Of a stretch of 64,000 bases of DNA, positions 59,144 to 64,000 are shown piece by piece. Numbering within the stretch: the first letter of the stretch is position 1; each line of letters begins with the position of its first letter. The position numbers and the translations under genes are program-made. Source of the stretch: Synergistaceae bacterium. Its GTDB lineage: Bacteria > Synergistota > Synergistia > Synergistales > Aminobacteriaceae. Where the stretch lies: the NCBI GenBank assembly GCA_018436725.1, contig JAHDKT010000003.1, positions 19,630-83,629 of the forward strand. The letters run 5' to 3'. The notes beneath the pieces are model-generated. The model was not told the DNA's origin and made no database searches. It worked only from the letters and a program-made list of their open reading frames with translations.

Positions 59144-59671
59144 ATGCCGCGAGTGTACTACAGCACTATTCTCTCCGCCCCCGTGGAGGAGGCGTGGGAG
59201 GTCGTCCGCGACTTCAACGGCCTGCCGAACTGGCATCCGGGCATCACGGCGAGCGAACTCGAGGACGCGTGCAGCCCCGACTGCGAAGCGTGCGTCGGGA
59301 GCGTCCGCCACTTCCAGCTCGCGAACGGCGAGTGGATGCGCGAACAGCTTTTGTCTCTTTCGGATCTCGACTTCTCGGTCACCTACACGATTTTGGAGAC
59401 CGGAATGAAGTTGAAGAACTACGTCGCCACCCTGAAGCTCACGCCGGTTACCGCCACCGACGAGACCTTCGCCGAATGGGAGGCCGTCTTCGACGCCACC
59501 GACTCGGCGAGCGAGGAAGAAACGGCGGAGATCGTCCACGGCGTGTTCAGCGAGGGGCTTGAAAATCTCGACGATATGCTCCTTGAAGCCTACGCGGAGG
59601 ATTCGGAGTGCGGGTGCGGCGAAGGCTGCTGCGGCAGCGGGTGCGGATGCGGCGGGGAAGAGGACGAGTAA
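59144..59671 (+). CDS. SRPBCC (START-like) protein with cysteine-rich tail
   Basis: The 175-residue protein has a START/polyketide-cyclase-like domain (about 1-140): PVEEAWEVVRDFNGLPNWHPGI is the diagnostic first helix-strand, and the cavity-lining strands and the long C-terminal helix (FSEGLENLDDML) follow. The last 20 residues, ECGCGEGCCGSGCGCGGE, hold seven cysteines with glycines, like a small metal-binding tail. The domain probably binds a hydrophobic ligand. It is the third gene of the UPF0261 operon, 12 bases after the TIM-barrel gene, with TAGGAGG upstream. Confidence 0.85.
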   Translation: MPRVYYSTILSAPVEEAWEVVRDFNGLPNWHPGITASELEDACSPDCEACVGSVRHFQLANGEWMREQLLSLSDLDFSVTYTILETGMKLKNYVATLKLTPVTATDETFAEWEAVFDATDSASEEETAEIVHGVFSEGLENLDDMLLEAYAEDSECGCGEGCCGSGCGCGGEEDE

Positions 59672-60381
59672 TAGCAGATGACGTCCGGATCGGTACGCTT
59701 CCGCTTGACAATACCACGCCGATCCGGAAGATGGAATTGTTGCTTTCCCGTCGCGAGATTCATCACGCTGCATGCGAATAGACAGAGAAAATGTCAACAA
59801 AAAATAAGTCCGAAATGGGACAGGGAAAATGTCGTTCCCTGTCCTTTCGTCTTATGAAACTCCGACACAGGAGCGCTTGCGAACGTCCGTTACTCAACAA
59901 TTCCCATCGAATTAATTCTCTTCAATGCATCGCTGTTCGATTGTTCTGCTCCGCGCGTCCTTCCAAGGATGTTTCGCCGAAGAGAGGAGGGGCTCGTTTC
60001 ATCGTTTTCACAAATGCTCGATTTCTCGCGGCTCTTGCTCTTGCTTCTTTTCTTGCTTCCCGTCTCGTCCACAAGTGGATATTTCTCTATGAGCACGTCA
60101 GCCGAGGTTCCTTATGGGCGAAGAAATAGGGTAGAATAAGAGCATCTTAAAAACTGCAAAGGGAGTAAAAGGCGAGAGATTCATTATATGCTGGTCACAT
60201 TGAGGAATGCGTTGCTTGAAAAGAGAGCCAGGACGAAAGCACTGTCGCCGTCTCGCTTCTACCCTGATTCGCAACGCGGAGGGTGCGATATCCTTAGCGC
60301 TCACTATGGTGGGCTCTCTACGAAACGGAAGCCTGCAGGGGGAAGAGGTCTATGTACACTTGAAGAAAACGGAGGTATGAG
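59672..60381. other. 710-bp gap without a supported gene
   Basis: It begins with a 10-bp inverted repeat TCCGGATCGG/CCGATCCGGA (59684-59728) that may end the UPF0261 operon. Then comes a hairpin, GGACAGGGAA/TTCCCTGTCC (59818-59844), followed by TTTC. The remainder (59850-60380) is lower in GC, with no ribosome site in front of any frame and no tRNA. It looks like degraded sequence; decayed ORFs of 60-110 codons show no similarity I recognise. Confidence 0.6.
59781..59833. repeat. Pair of 15-bp direct repeats (insertion-element-end-like)
   Basis: GACAGAGAAAATGTC (59781-59795) and GACAGGGAAAATGTC (59819-59833) differ at one base and start 38 bases apart; the second is part of the hairpin. Short repeated motifs of this kind occur at the ends of some insertion elements, but no transposase frame is seen. 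Confidence 0.5.
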
Positions 60382-61458
60382 ATGAGGAACATTTTCGATG
60401 AAATCGAGGAGCTGTATGAAAAGACGCGGCGAAGGGACAAAAAATCGGACGGGGGCGACTACGGGGGGGGCGAGGAGCAGCCGAGGCGGCGCTTCTCCTT
60501 CAGCTTCGGCTTCCTGAAGCTGCTGCTTCCGGCGCTTCTGCTGGTCGTCATCGCCTGGCAGGGGTTCTACATAGTGCCCGCAGGTTCGCGGGGCGTCGTC
60601 TTCCGTCTCGGGAAGGTCGCGCACGTGGCGAACCAGGGGATGAACTTCAAGCTGCCCCTCTTCGATCAGGTGACGATATTGAACACGGAACAGATCCAGC
60701 GCTTCGAGTACGGCTACCGGACCGTGCAACCGGGACCGCCCCCGACCTATGCGGACAGGCCGGAGGAGTCGAAGATGCTCACCGGCGACAACAAGATCGT
60801 CGAGATCGACTGGGTGCTTCAGTACCAGGCCGGGACGCCCGAGGAGTACGTGGTCAACCTGCCCGCCGACCAGTGGGCGAGGGAGAAGCTGATCCGCGAC
60901 GTCGCCGAGTCCACCCTGCGCGAAGTCATCGCCTCCCGGGAGCTGGACGACGTGCTCACCACGGAGAAAGAGGCCTCGCAGACGGAGGCCAAGATGCTTA
61001 TCCAGGAGAAGCTGAACACCCTGAAGACCGGTGTCTTCATCGTCGCGGTGCAGTTTCAGGACGTCAATCCCCCGAAGGCCGTTCAGGCCGCGTTCAGCGA
61101 GATCAACACGGCGCGGGCCGAGCGGGAGCGGCTGATCCTGGAAGCGGATAAATACTCCAACGAGATTCTCTCGAAAGCGCAGGGAGAATCCGAGCGCATC
61201 CTCAACGAGGCGGAGGCGTACAAGTTCCGCCGGATATCGCTGGCGGAAGGCGAAGCGGCGCGCATCCGTTCGCTGAACGCCGCGTACAGGGAGAATCCGG
61301 ACCTCGTGCTGAACAACCTCTGGCTGGAGAACATGGAGAAGGTCTGGCCGAAACTGAAGGTGTTCATCGTGGACGTCGGAGAGAACGCGGTGCAGCTCCT
61401 TCCTCTGGAGGAGTTCTTCAAATCGGCGGGGGCCGGCGCTCCCGAAAACGGTAAATAG
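60382..61458 (+). CDS. hflK: HflK, FtsH-associated membrane protein
   Basis: The 358-residue protein has a short charged, glycine-rich cytoplasmic N-terminus, one membrane helix (about 46-66), a prohibitin/SPFH domain (GSRGVVFRLGKVAHVANQGMNFKLP) and a long coiled coil ending in a helix with LNNLWLENMEKVWPKLKVFI. HflK and HflC form a cage around FtsH and restrain its proteolysis of membrane proteins. AAACGGAGGTATGAG precedes the ATG. hflC starts 13 bases after its stop. Confidence 0.93.
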   Translation: MRNIFDEIEELYEKTRRRDKKSDGGDYGGGEEQPRRRFSFSFGFLKLLLPALLLVVIAWQGFYIVPAGSRGVVFRLGKVAHVANQGMNFKLPLFDQVTILNTEQIQRFEYGYRTVQPGPPPTYADRPEESKMLTGDNKIVEIDWVLQYQAGTPEEYVVNLPADQWAREKLIRDVAESTLREVIASRELDDVLTTEKEASQTEAKMLIQEKLNTLKTGVFIVAVQFQDVNPPKAVQAAFSEINTARAERERLILEADKYSNEILSKAQGESERILNEAEAYKFRRISLAEGEAARIRSLNAAYRENPDLVLNNLWLENMEKVWPKLKVFIVDVGENAVQLLPLEEFFKSAGAGAPENGK

Positions 61459-61470
61459 GAGGCCGGGACG

Positions 61471-62325
61471 ATGAAAAAATATCTTGCGGCGCTTGGCATC
61501 CTGTTCGTCTTCCTGCTGTTCAGCGGTTCGTTCTACCTGCTCCGGGCCGACGAACAGGGAGTGGTGCTCCGCCTGGGAAAGGTCGTCGCCTCCCGGACGG
61601 AGCCGGGGCTATATTTCAAGCTTCCCTTCCTCGATCAGCTCACGCGGTACTCGAAAAAACTCATCGAGTACGACGCGGATCTCGTCGCCGTCGTCACCAG
61701 CGATAAGAAAAACCTCGTCTTCGACACGTTCGCCATCTTCACGATCTCCGACCCGGAACTCTTCTACCGACGGGTTCGCACGGTCGCCTCGGTGCAGCAG
61801 CGGCTCGACGACACCATCTACTCCGCGGTCCGCGTTATCTCCGGCCGTCTGACGCTCGACGAACTAGTGAAGGACAAGCGGCAGCAGGCCGTGGAGCAGT
61901 CGCTCTCCATCGCCCGCGAGCAGGCGAAGGAGTACGGCGTGCATATCCGCTCGCTGGCCTACAAACGCGTCTTCCTTCCTCAGGATAACGAACAGGCCGT
62001 CTACCGCTCGATGCAGGCGGAACGCAACCGCGTCGCGGGGCAGCTCCGGGCGGAGGGACAGGCCGAGGCCATCACGCGCCGCTCGCTCGCGGACAGGAAA
62101 GAAGTCGAGATGATCGCCGAGGCGCGGAGAAAGGCCGAGGAGATCAAAGGGCAGGGGGACAGCGCTGCGCAGGAGACGCTGGCGAAGGCCATCAGCGACG
62201 CGAAGGAACTCTATCTCTTCATCAAGACGATGGACTTCTACCGCGAGGTGCTGCCTGGAACGCCGATTCTTCTCCGCCCCGGCGAGGGAATTCTGCGCTA
62301 TCTGACCGGACCGCGGAGCAAGTAG
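61471..62325 (+). CDS. hflC: HflC, FtsH-associated membrane protein
   Basis: The 284-residue partner of HflK has an N-terminal membrane helix (about 5-24), the SPFH domain (EQGVVLRLGKVVASRTEPGLYFKLPFLDQL) and the C-terminal coiled coil (REQAKEYGVHIRSLAYKRVFLP...ARRKAEEIKGQGD). It ends FYREVLPGTPILLRPGEGILRYL. It faces the periplasm with HflK and controls FtsH. Very short intergenic gap and GGAGGCCGGG upstream; the strong palindrome after its stop closes the operon. Confidence 0.93.
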   Translation: MKKYLAALGILFVFLLFSGSFYLLRADEQGVVLRLGKVVASRTEPGLYFKLPFLDQLTRYSKKLIEYDADLVAVVTSDKKNLVFDTFAIFTISDPELFYRRVRTVASVQQRLDDTIYSAVRVISGRLTLDELVKDKRQQAVEQSLSIAREQAKEYGVHIRSLAYKRVFLPQDNEQAVYRSMQAERNRVAGQLRAEGQAEAITRRSLADRKEVEMIAEARRKAEEIKGQGDSAAQETLAKAISDAKELYLFIKTMDFYREVLPGTPILLRPGEGILRYLTGPRSK

Positions 62326-62337
62326 AGAAAGCTGCGG

Positions 62338-62372
62338 GAGTCTTCGGAAGGGGGGCCCCCTTCCGAAGACTC
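62338..62372 (+). terminator. Strong hairpin after hflC
   Basis: GAGTCTTCGGAAGGGGG and CCCCCTTCCGAAGACTC form a nearly perfect 17-bp palindrome with almost no loop, followed by TTCGTTCTTT. It starts 13 bases after the hflC stop. Confidence 0.85.
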
Positions 62373-62418
62373 TTCGTTCTTTGCACGATAGACTGTAGAT
62401 ACAGAAGGAGGCTGAACA

Positions 62419-63060
62419 ATGACTGAATTCACACCCTGGCACAACGAAACGGTAGGCGGCGCGGTCGTCGAGACACTGAAGAAGAACGGCTTCGAGGCGG
62501 AGTACTGCGCGACCGGCGCGGAAGCGGCGAAGCGGCTTCTCGAACTGATCCCGGAATCGGCGTCGGTAGGGTTCGGCGGTTCGTGGACCCTCAAAGCGCT
62601 CGGGATCTCGGAGAAGCTTGCCGCGCGCGGCAACACGATTCTCGACCACGGCGCGCCCGGTCTGACCAACGAGCAGAAAGCCGATATCCGCAGGAAGCAG
62701 CAGGTCTGCGACGTTTTCCTCTCCGGCACGAACGCGCTCACTATGGACGGCAAGCTCGTCAACGTGGACGGCTCCGGCAACCGTGTTTCCGCGATGATCT
62801 TCGGCCCCGGCAAGGTGATCGTCGTCGCGGGGACCAACAAGATCGTCAAGGACGTTGCCGCCGCCGAGGAGCGCATCCAGACGAAGGCCGCCCCGATCAA
62901 CAACAAGCGTCTGGGAACCCCGAACCCCTGTACCCGGACCGGCGTCTGCATGGACTGCCAGGGCCCGACCAGGATATGCAACGTCACGACGATCATCGGA
63001 AGGCGTCCCCTCGGGACGAACTTCCACGTACTCGTCATCGGCGAAGAGCTGGGCTTCTAG
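62419..63060 (+). CDS. LUD-domain protein (LutC/YkgG-like, DUF162)
   Basis: The 213-residue protein has the LUD fold: NETVGGAVVETLKKNGFEAEYCATGAEA at the N-terminus, SVGFGGSWTLKALGI about 55-69, the SGTNALTMDGKLVNVDGSGNRVSAMIFGPGKVIVVAGTNKIV core about 100-142, and a C-terminal cysteine segment CTRTGVCMDCQGPTRICN. LUD proteins include lactate-utilisation subunits; stand-alone members such as this have uncertain substrates. AGAAGGAGGCTGAAC precedes the ATG. No partner lut genes lie nearby. Confidence 0.88.
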   Translation: MTEFTPWHNETVGGAVVETLKKNGFEAEYCATGAEAAKRLLELIPESASVGFGGSWTLKALGISEKLAARGNTILDHGAPGLTNEQKADIRRKQQVCDVFLSGTNALTMDGKLVNVDGSGNRVSAMIFGPGKVIVVAGTNKIVKDVAAAEERIQTKAAPINNKRLGTPNPCTRTGVCMDCQGPTRICNVTTIIGRRPLGTNFHVLVIGEELGF

Positions 63061-63066
63061 GAAACG

Positions 63067-63132
63067 CCGTACAGAAATGCGACAGGGGAGACGATGCGCT
63101 CCGCTCGTCTCCCCTGTTGCATTTCTGTACGG
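63067..63132 (+). terminator. Exceptionally long bidirectional hairpin
   Basis: A 28-base left arm (63067-63094) pairs completely with the right arm (63105-63132), including one G-U, around a 10-base loop. It lies between the convergent LUD and regulator genes and shows no flanking T-run. It should stop or block transcription from both sides. Confidence 0.8.
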
Positions 63133-63137
63133 AATCA

Positions 63138-63710
63138 TTATGACTGAGAAGGATTCCCCTTTTTTGCCGCGATTTCACTTTCGTCCCCCCAGAGGAGGAG
63201 CGCGTTCTCCGAGACGATCCGCTCCTTGAGGCGCAGGAACTCCTCCCGCGTGAGGAAGAGCGGGCGTATCTTCCGCTGCATGATCCCTTCGATCTTCTCC
63301 GAGAGGCTCTCGAAATACGATTTATCTATCCTGCCTACGAGCACGAGGTCGATAAGTCCGGAATCGATCCCCTTGGCGTAGTCTCCCGTGACGAGGGCGA
63401 GTTCCACGTTGCCGAGACGAGCGACGACGTGCTCGACGACCTGATCGATCCCGAGCGTCTTGGCCGCGATGCGCTGCAGCTCCGGAAAGAGGGGGTGCCT
63501 CGTATTCGCGCGGTAGACCTTGGTCCGCCCCTCGTCGGCGCACTCGAGCAGCCCCGCCTCGGAGAGGCGGTTCAGCTCGACGCGGACACCGTTCGTCGAC
63601 TCGCCGAACTCCTCGGCAAGCCCTCTGAGATATGCGCTTGTGTTCGGATTCAGAAAGAATTTAAGAAGCAGCCTGGCGCGGGTCTTTGACGTCACAAGAG
63701 ATTCGAGCAT
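63138..63710 (-). CDS. Winged-helix regulator fused to a nucleotidyltransferase-like domain
   Basis: The 190-residue protein begins with a winged helix (about 1-75): SKTRARLLLKFFLNPNTSAYLRGLAEEFGESTNGVRVELNRLSEAGLLE is the ArsR-like/DNA-binding pattern. The second half (about 95-180) resembles a catalytically dead nucleotidyltransferase domain: ALVTGDYAKGIDSGLIDLVLVG (G-D...D-L-V) in place of the usual GSxARG..S.SDID. Such proteins act as transcriptional regulators; the target is unknown. The promoter upstream is very strong. Confidence 0.78.
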   Translation of the reverse strand: MLESLVTSKTRARLLLKFFLNPNTSAYLRGLAEEFGESTNGVRVELNRLSEAGLLECADEGRTKVYRANTRHPLFPELQRIAAKTLGIDQVVEHVVARLGNVELALVTGDYAKGIDSGLIDLVLVGRIDKSYFESLSEKIEGIMQRKIRPLFLTREEFLRLKERIVSENALLLWGDESEIAAKKGNPSQS

Positions 63711-63741
63711 GTTTTATCCTTTTCACGATGGGTTTAGAGTA

Positions 63742-63770
63742 ATTTTATTGCTCGAAAGGGTGATTGTCAA
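63742..63770 (-). promoter_or_regulatory. sigma70 promoter of the winged-helix regulator gene
   Basis: On the minus strand TTGACA (63765-63770) and TAAAAT (63742-63747) are 17 bases apart, about 30 bases before the ATG at 63710. One -10 mismatch; otherwise consensus. Confidence 0.8.
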
Positions 63771-63865
63771 ACGCCGAAGGGCAGATTCCCTGAAGTGGAG
63801 CAATTCCGTCTCGCCCGAAACACGGGACAAAACAAAATCTTAATAGCATACGGAGAAAGCGCGCG

Positions 63866-63917
63866 AACGCGACGAAGCCGTCTCGGGGATATGTTCCCCG
63901 GACGGCTTCGTCGCGTT
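63866..63917 (-). terminator. rRNA operon terminator hairpin
   Basis: AACGCGACGAAGCCGTC (63866-63882) pairs perfectly with GACGGCTTCGTCGCGTT (63901-63917), and an inner CGGGGA/TCCCCG stem (63884-63900) extends it. Read leftwards it comes about 14 bases after the 5S 3' end. The T-run lies on the right, on the plus-strand side. Confidence 0.8.
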
Positions 63918-63930
63918 TTTCAAAAAGGAT

Positions 63931-64000
63931 TTCCGGCGGCGACCTGCTCTCCCACGGATAGCCTCCGCAGTACCATCGGCGCTGGAGGGCTTGACTGCCG
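63931..64000 (-). rRNA. rrf: 5S ribosomal RNA, 3' part (cut by window edge)
   Basis: Read on the minus strand the last 70 bases give the 3' half of bacterial 5S rRNA: GGCAGTCAAGCCCTCCAGCG, GATGGTACTGCGGAGG and GTGGGAGAGCAGGTCGCCGCC in order. The 5' half and the rest of the rRNA operon lie beyond position 64000. A perfect hairpin terminator follows. Confidence 0.93.

Noticed and set aside
59705..59733. Promoter from TTGACA at 59705
   Set aside because: The sequence 17 bases on (AAGATG) is not a -10 box and the element lies inside an inverted repeat.
59890..60096. Short minus-strand frame of 68 codons as a transposase or regulator remnant
   Set aside because: No motif supports any family and no start signal is present.

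Overview
The window is GC-rich chromosomal DNA, about 60% by eye, from an anaerobic amino-acid- and organic-acid-using bacterium. The gene set fits the phylum Synergistota, although no marker gene here proves it: many TRAP, TTT and peptide/amino-acid ABC importers, M20 and D-aminoacylase deacylases, citrate lyase, a UPF0261 (Tm-1-like) protein and a LUD-domain protein. The right edge cuts into a 5S rRNA on the minus strand, so an rRNA operon lies just beyond. I see no CRISPR array, tRNA, phage or intact insertion sequence.

Layout. 0.1-3.0 kb: a class-IV aminotransferase, a HAD hydrolase and a Na+/Ca2+ exchanger. 3.05-6.2 kb (minus): a metal/metalloid-type operon with a DGC protein, two ArsR repressors, two thioredoxin-fold proteins and a DUF318 permease; a 14-bp-arm palindrome sits over a strong promoter. 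6.2-6.45 kb: a probable acetyltransferase remnant. 6.4-17.7 kb: a tricarboxylate locus. Aconitase-citC-citD-citXG runs left, and gntR-tctCBA-citE-citF runs right from a shared control region, so all lyase subunits, the activating ligase, prosthetic-group enzymes and an importer are present but split over two divergent operons. 17.8-21.1 kb: a half-length AbrB-type membrane protein, an SDR and a chemotaxis receptor.

21.2-39.6 kb: a mosaic catabolic region. About 16 kb of minus-strand genes encode a polar amino-acid ABC importer, a PIG-L deacetylase, two SelA-fold PLP enzymes, an AHA_3915-type metallohydrolase, a D-aminoacylase, a full DppABCDF importer and RidA. A DauR-like regulator and a divergent KDPG-aldolase/galactonate-dehydratase pair sit at its right end. 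A 17-bp direct repeat of the regulator's 3' end brackets an AT-richer block (31.3-37.0 kb), suggesting that block was inserted. I infer that the region degrades N-acylated amino-sugar acids, D-amino-acid conjugates or cell-wall fragments.

39.8-48.4 kb (minus): one operon of GntR, M20, RraA-like, two tandem DctP proteins, DctQ, DctM, nitrilase-family hydrolase and M20, with an excellent promoter and an operator-like palindrome upstream. 48.5-53.0 kb: an EamA exporter, a PIN-like protein overlapping an alpha/beta hydrolase, and IlvD. 53.1-56.8 kb (minus): a second TRAP operon behind an unrecognised protein. 57.1-59.7 kb: a UPF0261 protein, a TIM-barrel protein and a START-like protein with a cysteine-rich tail; the first two are the separated halves of the plant Tm-1 architecture. 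60.4-63.7 kb: HflK-HflC, a LUD-domain protein, and a winged-helix/nucleotidyltransferase-like regulator with a perfect promoter.

In four importer operons a hairpin lies between the binding-protein gene and the membrane-subunit genes, consistent with higher expression of the binding protein.
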